NCBI RefSeq assembly: GCF_003429105.1
Contig: NZ_QVTD01000017.1
Location: 1-64,000 of the forward strand
Direction of reading: 5' to 3'
From: Peribacillus glennii
GTDB lineage: Bacteria > Bacillota > Bacilli > Bacillales > DSM-1321
Length of the DNA stretch: 64,000 nucleotides
Under the pieces are notes generated by a model. The model searched no databases. It had not been told where the DNA came from and saw only the letters and a program-made list of their open reading frames with translations. The position numbers and the translations under genes are program-made. Positions 43,241 through 51,979 of this stretch are shown here, piece after piece. Every line of letters starts with the position of its first letter. The stretch's first letter is position 1.

Positions 43241-43704
43241 AATATTACACACTCCTAGTTAATAAGATTTTAAGATAAATAAAACTCCTGCCCGTAGCAA
43301 GGCAGTAGTGCAAGGCAACACTTCGGCACGATTCAGTCTGCGGAAGCGTATTTGGTACAATCATTAACAGTCGATTATATTCCTATGCCAGAAGGTTAGA
43401 CCTGTGATGATTGGTAAATACCACTCCTTCAATAAGTTAATGAGTTAAAGCGAATGATCAAACCGGCACCTTGTTTGAATTGGATAAAAAGACCCGTGTC
43501 TATCTTATTACATTTTTACATCATTTTGGTTAAAATTTTAACATAAACAGGATAATTAAGTTGAACTTGAATAAAAATGTTCTAGACCGTACCAAATCTT
43601 TTTTTAAGATCGTTATTTTTTGCATGTTGTTGTATATTAAAATGTCGAATAATATAATATTGTTAGATATTACCTTAGAATTAGAGGGAGAAAGAGGTAG
43701 GATA
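43241..43704. other. Divergent promoter region of the zinc-ribbon locus
   Basis: About 460 bases between the minus-strand three-gene operon and the plus-strand tcaA-like/nagZ pair. A frame open from 43561 runs into the second tcaA-like gene, but the ribosome site and the MxYCxNCG start place the true start at 43705. No RNA gene is recognised. Confidence 0.5.
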
Positions 43705-45132
43705 ATGGTTTATTGCAACAATTGCGGCGAACAACTGAAAAAGGACCAGACTTTTTGTACTGGTTGTGGAGCAACGGTCAAGCAGCGGGAACCAGAACCA
43801 ACTAAACCGCAGCGTTCAGTGAATAAGGCTTCTTCGTCAATTTTAAAATCAAAGAAATCTAAGATTCTTGCACTTTCAGTTTTATTACTGGCTTTGATAG
43901 GTTTTGGGGGCTATAAAACAGCACAGGCCATGAATAAACCGATAAAAGTGGTAACAAAGTTTGAGCAGGCTGTACAGAACAAGGATGAGAAAGCTCTGAC
44001 TAATCTGTTAAATAAAGGCCAGGATGAAATGGTCGTGGAGGAATCCGAATCTAAAATGCTTTTGGACTATTTTCATAACAATCCGGACCTCCTTGCCGAA
44101 ACGAAAGACAATTTAAGGAGAGAAGCACAATCGCTTGAAAATGACAGCCTTATGAGCACTAAAACGAAAGGCATTTTCACTTTAGTAGAGTCCAAGAAAA
44201 AGTGGGGAGTGATTAGCCAATATGGGGTAAGCTTCCAGCCTGTTTACTTTAGAGTAACTGCCAATCAATCAGATGCCTCTATCATCATAGATGGAAAAGA
44301 CCGAGGGAAATTAAAGGAAGAGGATGAGCGGACAATAGGCCCGCTTCTTCCTATCGAACATGAACTTAAAGGCTCCTTTAAAGGTGAATATGCTACAGTA
44401 ACCGATAAACAAAAGGTAGACCCTAAAGACTATGAGGGAAACAAGATTGACGTAGAGTTTGACTTATCTGGAGAACAAGTAGATCTTTATTCTAACTATG
44501 ACGAAGCCACCGTTTTCATTAATGGAAAAAGTACAGGAAAATCGGTTAGAGAGCTTGGCACGATCGGCCCTGTTTCGTTAGATGGCTCCATTAAAGTTCA
44601 CGCTGAGTTGAAGATGCAGGGAAAAAAATTAACCAGTGAAGCGATCCCTGTCACAGATAACAGTGATTCACTGGATTTGACCATTGATGACACTGTAATT
44701 CAAGAAGCTGAGGCCCGTAAAGCAGAAGCTGCGGCAGCAGCGGAAGAACGTGCAGTCCAAGCCGCTGCAGAAGTTGAAACTGCAAAATCTGATATAGAGG
44801 ATGTTATTTATTCTCATTATAATGATATTTCCTCTGGTTTCTATTCAGACGCGTATGAGCTTTTCAGCTCGGGACGTAAAGCAAAAGTCGGCTACACCAA
44901 CTGGGAAAAGGGGTACAAAAACAATTTAAGTGATGAAGTGAAATATGTAGTCGTGGATGATGTAAAAGGAGATAAAGCCACTGCCTCATTTGAAATGGTA
45001 TCCCGCGATTCCAAGCCGAATGGAGATACTTTAGTCCAAACTTGGGGAGGGAAATGGCATCTGGTAAAAGAGCCTTCCGGATGGAAGCTTTCTGAAGCAG
45101 ACATCAAGAAACTTCAAGCCAGGACAGAATGA
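43705..45132 (+). CDS. TcaA-like zinc-ribbon membrane protein, second copy
   Basis: The product has 475 residues. It begins MVYCNNCGEQLKKDQTFCTG (zinc ribbon) behind GAGGTAGG. One membrane helix lies at about 53-72 (ILALSVLLLALIGFGGYKTA). An outer region parallels the 39.7-kb protein: FEQAVQNKDEKALTNLLNKG, then DLYSNYDEATVFINGKSTG. An Ala/Glu-rich coiled linker at about 335-360 leads to an NTF2-like C-terminal domain (GYTNWEKGYKNNLSDEVKYV). The stop overlaps the nagZ start by four bases (ATGA), so the two are translated together. This ties a TcaA-type sensor or wall protein to a peptidoglycan-recycling enzyme. Confidence 0.8.
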   Translation: MVYCNNCGEQLKKDQTFCTGCGATVKQREPEPTKPQRSVNKASSSILKSKKSKILALSVLLLALIGFGGYKTAQAMNKPIKVVTKFEQAVQNKDEKALTNLLNKGQDEMVVEESESKMLLDYFHNNPDLLAETKDNLRREAQSLENDSLMSTKTKGIFTLVESKKKWGVISQYGVSFQPVYFRVTANQSDASIIIDGKDRGKLKEEDERTIGPLLPIEHELKGSFKGEYATVTDKQKVDPKDYEGNKIDVEFDLSGEQVDLYSNYDEATVFINGKSTGKSVRELGTIGPVSLDGSIKVHAELKMQGKKLTSEAIPVTDNSDSLDLTIDDTVIQEAEARKAEAAAAAEERAVQAAAEVETAKSDIEDVIYSHYNDISSGFYSDAYELFSSGRKAKVGYTNWEKGYKNNLSDEVKYVVVDDVKGDKATASFEMVSRDSKPNGDTLVQTWGGKWHLVKEPSGWKLSEADIKKLQARTE

Positions 45133-46490
45133 TGAGACGCACAAAAAGAAAAAAGAAGAAACAACCATTTACGATTACTTTATTTTTTGTTCTCATAGCA
45201 TTATTGGCATTGTTGCTGAAGTTAAATATGGAAGTGACTGCCCCTAAACAGACAGTGGAATCACAGCCTCAAGAGGAACGGAAGCAGAGCGATGATTCTG
45301 AATCGGACAGCGGTAATGATGCAAAAAAAGAAAAAACTGAGACCACGATAGCGGAAACTGAGAAAAAGGAATCCCCTACTAACATAAATAGGGATATAGA
45401 CCAACTTATTGATGATATGACGTTAGAAGAAAAAGTTGGCCAGTTAATGATGGTAGGATTCAACGGATATCAAAAAAGCAGCGAAATCAAAGACCTGATT
45501 GAACAGAAAAACATTGGGGGTGTCATTTACTTTGACCGAAATATGTCATCCCCGGCACAAGTGGCGGAATTATCCAACTCATTGCAGCAGTCGGCTAATG
45601 CAGGCAAGTACCGGCTGCCTCTTATGTTGGCGGTTGACCAAGAAGGCGGAAGCATTCTTCGGATGCGGGAGCAAATATCACCGATTCCGTCACAGCAAAA
45701 GCTTGGGGAACGTGCTTCCGTTTCAGAAGTATATAAAGTGGCTAAATTAAACGGGGAAGAAATCGCATCTATGGGCATTAATATAAACTTTGCGCCTGTA
45801 CTTGATCTCTCCAGCACAGATAGCCGGTCTTTTGGGAAAGATCCTGAAAAGGCGTATGCCTACGGAACGAGAGCCATACAAGGGTTAAATGCTGCTTCAG
45901 TGACCGGGGCGTTAAAACATTTTCCAGGGAACGGGCGAAGCAATATTGACCCACATGTGGAAACCTCTTCAGTACAAGCTAACCAGCTTGATTTGGAGAA
46001 TCTGGATATCTATCCTTTCCAACGTATCATCAGTGAAGTAGATAACCAAAAGTTTTTCGTAATGGTCACACATATAAAATATCCGGCCTATGATAAAGAA
46101 AAACCGGCAAGTCTGTCCAAGGCGATCATTCAAGACTTGCTCCGGAAAAAGCTTGGTTATAAAGGAATCGTTGTCACGGATGATCTCGAAATGGGCGCTG
46201 TCAATAAATACTATTCTTATAAAGACATGGGAAAAGAAGCAATTCTCGCTGGGGCCGATTTGCTGCTTGTTTGCCATGAGTATCAGCATCAACTGGAAGT
46301 ATATAACGGTTTAGTCGAAGCAGTAAAAAAAGGGGAAATACCGGTAGAGCGGATTAACGATGCTGCCAAACGAATCTTGGATTACAAGATGAACCACATG
46401 GCACATCGAACAGTCGATCCCGGGCAGGCTGAACAAACGGTTAAAAAAGAAAAGAGTGTAAAGTATATCAATAATCTCAATCTCAATTAA
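45129..46490 (+). CDS. nagZ: Beta-N-acetylhexosaminidase (NagZ, GH3), membrane-anchored
   Basis: The product has 453 residues. An N-terminal basic stretch and one membrane helix at about 14-33 (FTITLFFVLIALLALLLKLN) act as a signal anchor, followed by a charged linker to about 90. The GH3 catalytic barrel covers about 92-430. Conserved blocks: VGQLMMVGF, LMLAVDQEGGSILRM, NFAPVLDL, the loop KHFPGNGRSNIDPH at about 263-276 with the acid/base-type Asp-x-His, and the nucleophile Asp in VTDDLEMGA near 349. The usual FPGHGDT reads FPGNGRS, an atypical change. NagZ removes GlcNAc from peptidoglycan fragments. It overlaps the tcaA-like gene by four bases. A fragment of a second copy lies at 54018. 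Confidence 0.85.
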   Translation: MMRRTKRKKKKQPFTITLFFVLIALLALLLKLNMEVTAPKQTVESQPQEERKQSDDSESDSGNDAKKEKTETTIAETEKKESPTNINRDIDQLIDDMTLEEKVGQLMMVGFNGYQKSSEIKDLIEQKNIGGVIYFDRNMSSPAQVAELSNSLQQSANAGKYRLPLMLAVDQEGGSILRMREQISPIPSQQKLGERASVSEVYKVAKLNGEEIASMGININFAPVLDLSSTDSRSFGKDPEKAYAYGTRAIQGLNAASVTGALKHFPGNGRSNIDPHVETSSVQANQLDLENLDIYPFQRIISEVDNQKFFVMVTHIKYPAYDKEKPASLSKAIIQDLLRKKLGYKGIVVTDDLEMGAVNKYYSYKDMGKEAILAGADLLLVCHEYQHQLEVYNGLVEAVKKGEIPVERINDAAKRILDYKMNHMAHRTVDPGQAEQTVKKEKSVKYINNLNLN

Positions 46491-46523
46491 AGATATCCCT
46501 GCATACTAAGGGGATTCAGCGTT

Positions 46524-46556
46524 AAAAGGGTGCTCCACCGGTGGGGCACCCTTTTT
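46524..46556 (+). terminator. Terminator of the tcaA-like/nagZ operon
   Basis: AAAAGGGTGC-CCACC pairs with GGTGG-GCACCCTTTTT with one bulge, followed by T. Confidence 0.85.
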
Positions 46557-46676
46557 GGGTTATTAAAAATTAGAAAAACAAGGCTGCGGCGTACCTGACC
46601 ATAGTAAATAAAAGGCGGACAAAGCCGCCCGTATGGATTCGATAAAAGCATTGATAGAAAACTGAGATGTTCCTAA

Positions 46677-47399
46677 TTAATCATATTTTCTGGAATTTTT
46701 GTATACCTTCCAATTTGATTTCGAGCTGCTTCTGGATAAGTATAGGTAACTCCAGTGGTTCCCATCCATGTCGTTGTAGAAATATTGGGACACAATTAAA
46801 TACTGTGTACCACTCTTTGTGTAAAATTTTGCAGATGGTTTTTTAGGGCTATAGGATAAATCCCAGTCAAAGGCATCTACGTTGTAGCCCCAAACTTCGG
46901 TTTCAATTTGGTGGTACAGTGAGTTGCCATTTTTATCGTTTCCGACATAACGCATTTGCTGCTTAAAGAATTTTTCGATGAACGATGTTGTAAAGCCGGG
47001 GCTCATAATGGAAAAAATTTGTTTTTTGGTATAGTTCCTTTCCCAAGTCTTCCTTTGCATGGCGATTACCCTGTCGGTAATTCGTTTTACTTCAGCAGAA
47101 GAAATTGATGAATAGAACCTTAGGTACTGAGTGGCCACATAGGCCTTCTTTTTTTTGAAACGAATTTCTGCCCATTCATTATTTGTTTTTGCATAAACCG
47201 TGACTTTGGCATTGTCCTTTAGCGAACCGACCTTCTTATATGACGTCCCTGGACCGCTGCGGACATTAAGGCTGCCTGAAACATCAACGTATGCGATCTT
47301 TGTGGCAGCGGCATGGCCGCTGTTTGAAGTTAAAGGGAAAAGAAAGGAAAAGGCCAGAATAAAACAGATAAGCAGTTTTGTGAAAGTATGTATTTTCAT
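46677..47399 (-). CDS. Secreted SH3b-domain protein with an unknown C-terminal domain
   Basis: The product has 240 residues. A signal peptide (LLICFILAFSFLFPLTSNSG, cleavage near HAA-AT) precedes an SH3b domain at about 35-95 with the classical start LNVRSGPGTSYKKVGSL. The C-terminal ~140 residues (VIAMQRKTWERNYTKKQIFS to NWKVYKNSRKYD) are aromatic-rich and unlike any family I can name. GGGGG lies upstream of the ATG. SH3b modules bind peptidoglycan, so it is likely wall-associated. Single gene. Confidence 0.72.
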   Translation of the reverse strand: MKIHTFTKLLICFILAFSFLFPLTSNSGHAAATKIAYVDVSGSLNVRSGPGTSYKKVGSLKDNAKVTVYAKTNNEWAEIRFKKKKAYVATQYLRFYSSISSAEVKRITDRVIAMQRKTWERNYTKKQIFSIMSPGFTTSFIEKFFKQQMRYVGNDKNGNSLYHQIETEVWGYNVDAFDWDLSYSPKKPSAKFYTKSGTQYLIVSQYFYNDMDGNHWSYLYLSRSSSKSNWKVYKNSRKYD

Positions 47400-47799
47400 A
47401 TAATGTCCCCCTTTTTAATAGGGTTATTATACCACCTTTTACTCTTGCTTTTATATTTTCCTTCTAGGGAAGACCGAAAAGATATTGAAAAAATAAATTA
47501 AAGAAGGCACAAGCATACAGCGATATTGACCAACTTTCATTAGAAACTAAATCAATCAAACGTTTGATTAAAAACGAAGGCACTATGTTTCAATGATTAA
47601 ATGTATATCACTGTTTCCCGAACGGTGGACAATTATTCGAGGATTTTTTTGCTCCCATATACAGAAACCTGCTCATACAATTTATAGATTGATACCAGTA
47701 ACGAACCATTTTAACGCTGTTGTTTTCAAAATAATCCTCCTTATAGACTTAGTCTTTATGTTATATTCAACGGATTCATTAATTCCTTTTAGTATATGA
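47400..47799. other. Intergenic stretch upstream of coding debris
   Basis: This contains the palindrome AATCAAACGTTTGATT at 47554-47569. An ATG-initiated frame at 47593-47799 has no ribosome site or family pattern and I do not call it a gene. Confidence 0.4.
47554..47569. promoter_or_regulatory. 16-bp perfect palindrome AATCAAACGTTTGATT
   Basis: Same core as the palindrome at 37543-37562. It lies about 155 bases upstream of the start of the minus-strand SH3b gene. Confidence 0.5.
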
Positions 47800-48018
47800 G
47801 GTTATGAGTTCTCTATTAGTGTTTCACACACCGGATATTTACACAAAATTGATATGGTATGTGATCGTGGCTCCTTCTATTTCTTTACTAATTTACATTC
47901 CTTAACCCCAGGGTATTACCGGAGTGGTATCTTACCAATATTTGTTCATGCAATAAAAGAAGATGTTAATTTTTATGAACCGACCATAGTTGCCGCGGAT
48001 TTGTTGGGTTTGAATTAG
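47800..48018 (+). pseudogene. Headless coding fragment of unknown family
   Basis: A frame bounded by TGA upstream and TAG at 48016-48018 reads YEFSISVSHTGYLHKIDMVC, then DRGSFYFFTNLHSLTPGYYR, then SGILPIFVHAIKEDVNFYEP and TIVAADLLGLN. The pattern is protein-like but lacks a proper start and ribosome site. Probably the 3' end of a lost gene. Confidence 0.4.
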
Positions 48019-48217
48019 ATACAAGGAAATCAGGGAAGGGCTCTTAATCATTGTTCAGTTTGCGATATATTGATTGAGTGATAATGTTTTGTTCTGTTAA
48101 CAGCGTTAAACGATTTTACCGATGAAAAATGATACGGCGCCAGGGGAGGTTTTCACTTCGGAAGATTAATAGGCTCCGACCAGTAGTTAATTAATAATAA
48201 ATATTCATTCTGCCATT

Positions 48218-49189
48218 ATGGAAAAGGATTCACGAGATTTAGCCAATACATGCGCCAGTGTGATCACGGCCAGGGACCCGTTATCAAAGCAGACGGGAGC
48301 AGTGACATGCCTGGACAAAAATCTCGGTGCGCTTCAAAAGGTCATCTATTCAAATGAAACGGCGACAGAAAAAAGGGAGCTAAACCCTGATTCCCCAATT
48401 TTGGATCTATACACGAAAGATCTCTCTAAAGACTTTAGTAATTATTATAAAAAAGAATACGACGTTAAGGTAGACTGGCGGAAAACGATAAGGGGCACAT
48501 GGAGGTCAAAAGCACCTGTGAATTCCAAGCTCTATGAGTATATGGAACTCCAGATACAAGATAGTGGTTCTAAACTGCGGGGTACGATCAGTTTTTATCC
48601 ACAGAAAGTGAAAATGCCGGTGGAAATGAGCTACCTGGGCAAAAAAGCTATCGTAACCTACAAATTATCAAAAGATTATATAACCCAAGTTTACAAATCA
48701 CCTGAACAAGTGGCAGATCAGCTCGTTAAAAATGGGATAAAGGCTTCCTTTGTTATGAACAGCGGAACAAGCGGTTCGAAAAGCCTGACTGGATACATCA
48801 GGTATCCATCGTGGAACTGGTACCGAAGCAGCTATAACTTGGCAAAGTGGAGTCATGGTGATCATTTGGCAGAGACAGAAGAGGTTCAGTACGAACTAAT
48901 TGCAAAAGCGAAAGAAGTAACGAAAAAGTTGTCAGCCTCGCAAGTGAAGATCTTCAACAATAAGAACAAAAGTGATACCATCACCGTTTCCAAAATCGAA
49001 AGAGGTTCTGTTGTAAAGGTGTAAAACAGCTCAAATAAAATTCTTGCTTCAGGAACATCGAAATCGAGTTCAATGAAAGTATCAATCAAGCAGCTAGGAA
49101 CAAAAAGCGGGAAGGTGTATGTAACCCTCACAAAACCAAACGAACTGGAAAGTCACAAGCTCGGTATAAATTATAAGGGTGAATCATGA
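48218..49189 (+). pseudogene. Surface-protein gene broken by an in-frame stop and lacking its 5' end
   Basis: The frame from 48218 runs 268 codons to TAA at 49022-49024, and then continues in the same frame for another 54 codons to TGA 49187-49189. The pieces join as ITVSKIERGSVVKV-stop-NSSNKILASGTSKSSSMKVS and SIKQLGTKSGKVYVTLTKPN, the complete last domain (an Ig-like 'GxVVKVYxxxxKxLA' module) of Bacillus surface proteins. A Tyr codon probably mutated to TAA. The first in-frame ATG has no ribosome site and no signal peptide, so the 5' end is missing too. A terminator follows at 49375-49401. Confidence 0.65.
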
Positions 49190-49374
49190 TAAAATACTTT
49201 GTACATGAATGAAATTCGGGTTTGTATATTCTATCGCTAAGGTGATTACATAACTAAATCAAAAAAGAAGAGATTTGAAGATAAGGACACAGTAAGTAAC
49301 CTCCTATGCCGAAGTACGACAGTAGAGAGTTGTTTTTGGATATAGTCAGATAGAGTTTTGGCCACATTTCGTTG

Positions 49375-49401
49375 AACCCCTCTCATCCGAGAAGGGTTTT
49401 T
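49375..49401 (+). terminator. Terminator after the broken surface-protein gene
   Basis: AACCCCTCTC pairs with GAGAAGGGTT (one mismatch), followed by five T. The stretch up to 49869 holds a 14-bp palindrome ATCAATCGATTGAT (49466-49479) and no supported gene. Confidence 0.65.
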
Positions 49402-49869
49402 ATATACCGATTATGTGCCGATGCAATTTCTATATGGGTGGGCTCCTAATTGCTTGATTTTCTTTATCAATCGATTGATTAATAGATTGATCTGTTTTTC
49501 ATGCCTTTTTGAACTTTCATGAATAGAAAACTAATGAAAAGACTACATGCTAAAAGACTGTATACTCCTATTTACCTGAAAAGTATATAGTAATAGTAAA
49601 AATTATCAGTAAAGGTAAATTTTTAATTAAGCAGTTACCTATATTCATTTTTTGCATGTGCTTTTTTATGTTCCAAGTCTGATTGCAGCGAATACAAATG
49701 ATATATCTTTAACGCAAGAGATGATATCTTCAAAAACAACAGATAGGATATTGCTATCAATGGATGGAGTGCTAATGTTCAGCTTGAGGCTTAAACCCTA
49801 CCGTAGAGACCCTGCATATTTCTTGATTTCCCATTTTCACAAAGAAGAAATTTATCATTCCCTAGAATA

Positions 49870-51963
49870 TTAATTGAATTTCAGTCTATTTACCGGTAAC
49901 GGTCTATTAAAAAAGTATCCTTGCCCTTCATCGCATCTTTCATCACTTAGGTAGTTTAGCTGGGTTTCATTCTCGATCCCTTCTGCAACCACATTCATAT
50001 TTAGGCTGTGGGCTAAAGATATTACGGCTGACGTAATCCGTTTTCCATTCAAGTCCCGATTAATGTCATCTATGAAACTACGATCGATTTTTATTTTATC
50101 GAAGGGATATTCCCGCAAATAATTTAATGAGGTATAGCCTGTGCCGAAATCGTCAATTGACAGACAAACGCCTAATTCCTTTAATCTCAACAGATTTTCC
50201 TTTATAAACTCAACATCCTCATGCAGAATGCTCTCTGTTACCTCCAGCTCCAGCCATTTTGGCTCTAACATTTCCTCTTCCAATGTTTTGGCTACAGAAT
50301 GGATGAAATTATAATGCTGCAGCTGTTTAGTGGAAACATTCACTGCTACTTTAAAAGGAAGAATACCGGAATCCTGCCACTTTTTATTCTGGCGGCATGC
50401 AGTTTTCAGGACCCATGAGCCGATTTCAATGATTTGCCCGCTTTCTTCTGCTATCGGGATGAAATCGTTAGGTGAAATAAGCCCATGTTCCCGATGGTTC
50501 CAGCGAATTAGAGCTTCCATTGCTTTCAGCTGATTCGTATTCAAGTCAATAATCGGTTGATAGAATAATTCCAGTTCATCATTTTGAATGGCAACCTTTA
50601 AATCATTTTCAATGGAAAGTCTATAGGAAGCTTTTGCATCCAGCTCTTCAGAGTACAGTGTATAGATGTTTTTCTTGAATTTTTTAGTGTACCGCATCGC
50701 GGTCTCGGCATTCCGTATTATTTCATCAACTGTCACTTTAGAATCTGTGCCTAAAGCAATGCCGATGCTTGCTGAAACCGTTATCAGATTACCTGCAATC
50801 TGGAAGGGTTCCGTTATCGCTTCATTTACGTTAATTGCCGTTTTTATTGCTTCTTCTTTAGTGGCGTCTGGCAAAAGGATGGTAAACTCGTCACCAGCCA
50901 TGCGGCTGAGCGTATCGGTTTTTTCCATATTTTTCTTTAATCGTGTTGCTACCAGCTTTAAGAATTCATCCCCATTTTGACGGCCCAATGAGTTATTAAT
51001 AAATTTAAACCGGTCCAGATCCAGATACACAACGGCAAATTCGCGTTGTTCATTATGTAAAAAGTTCAGTAATTGTCCCACCCGGTCTTCAAATAATTTT
51101 CTATTCGGCAGTTCAGTAAGTGGATCATAAAATGCGAGTTTTTCCAATTGTTGATCATATTTAATCTTATTTGTGATATCTCTGGCAACACCATATGTAC
51201 CAATAATTTCACCGTTAACCCTCATAGGAAAATGAATGGTGTCTATATGTATTTTCCCCCCATCTTTACGTACTGCCTGAATTTTGTAGTTACTTGATAT
51301 ACCTTGTTTTCCCTGTTCAAAACTCTTCATGGCCATTGGCAAATCCTCTGTTGCTACTATGGAGCGAAAGGACATCTGCTCTAACTCCTGTGCTGAATAT
51401 CCCGCCAGCAACTCGGTTGCTGGATTGGCGCTAAGAAATTGCCCTTCATGGTCAAAAGAGAAGATTGCATCCGGGCTGTTTTCAAAAAGGGATCTGTGTC
51501 GTTCGTTGGCTTCCTCGATTTGCTGCTGAAATGCCACTTGTTTTGAAATATCCATGACAGTCCCGAAAAATATTTGTTTTCCATTTATTTCAGAAGTAGA
51601 AATATTCATTTCAGTCAACAGGATAGTGCCGTCTTTTTTAATCTGTCTAACCCTGTATTCTGCCACAACATCTTCTCGTAAGGCTGTTTTCTTGATGTGA
51701 TTTTTTAAAATGGAGAGGTCTTCCGGATAGATGATTTGTTCCAGAGACAATTCTATTTCAGATATTTCCTGTTTTTGATACCCTAAAAGGTTTGAATAAA
51801 ACTGGTTTACATAAGCAAATTGCCCTTCTTCTAATATATATATGCCAACCGGGGCTTTTTCAATTAATGTATGAAATGTTGATTGATAAAAGGCAAGCTG
51901 AAAAACAGAGTTATCATTATTTTTTGACAATTTATTTATCATTCTACGGTAATAGTTTTCCAT
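49870..51963 (-). CDS. PAS-PAS-GGDEF-EAL cyclic-di-GMP signalling protein
   Basis: The product has 697 residues and is cytoplasmic with no membrane helix. Two PAS domains at about 20-145 and 145-265 (APVGIYILEEGQFAYVNQFY; SPDAIFSFDHEGQFLSANPA) are followed by a GGDEF domain at about 275-430 whose active loop reads RMAGDEFTIL (AGDEF, near 353). The EAL domain at about 450-697 has the EAL motif in MEALIRW (near 482) and the DDFGTGYTSL loop. It may make or, more likely, degrade c-di-GMP, with the GGDEF domain acting as GTP sensor if inactive. GGGAG precedes the ATG. It lies 16 bases after a dCache-GGDEF gene, forming a synthase/hydrolase pair. Confidence 0.9.
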   Translation of the reverse strand: MENYYRRMINKLSKNNDNSVFQLAFYQSTFHTLIEKAPVGIYILEEGQFAYVNQFYSNLLGYQKQEISEIELSLEQIIYPEDLSILKNHIKKTALREDVVAEYRVRQIKKDGTILLTEMNISTSEINGKQIFFGTVMDISKQVAFQQQIEEANERHRSLFENSPDAIFSFDHEGQFLSANPATELLAGYSAQELEQMSFRSIVATEDLPMAMKSFEQGKQGISSNYKIQAVRKDGGKIHIDTIHFPMRVNGEIIGTYGVARDITNKIKYDQQLEKLAFYDPLTELPNRKLFEDRVGQLLNFLHNEQREFAVVYLDLDRFKFINNSLGRQNGDEFLKLVATRLKKNMEKTDTLSRMAGDEFTILLPDATKEEAIKTAINVNEAITEPFQIAGNLITVSASIGIALGTDSKVTVDEIIRNAETAMRYTKKFKKNIYTLYSEELDAKASYRLSIENDLKVAIQNDELELFYQPIIDLNTNQLKAMEALIRWNHREHGLISPNDFIPIAEESGQIIEIGSWVLKTACRQNKKWQDSGILPFKVAVNVSTKQLQHYNFIHSVAKTLEEEMLEPKWLELEVTESILHEDVEFIKENLLRLKELGVCLSIDDFGTGYTSLNYLREYPFDKIKIDRSFIDDINRDLNGKRITSAVISLAHSLNMNVVAEGIENETQLNYLSDERCDEGQGYFFNRPLPVNRLKFN

Positions 51964-51979
51964 GGTAATCTCCCTACAA

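Noticed and set aside
47593-47799. 68-codon frame starting MIKCISLF
   Set aside because: No ribosome site, and its composition is typical of AT-rich intergenic DNA.
49652-49873. 73-codon plus-strand frame before the c-di-GMP operon end
   Set aside because: It overlaps the stop of the EAL gene, has no ribosome site, and has no family-like pattern.
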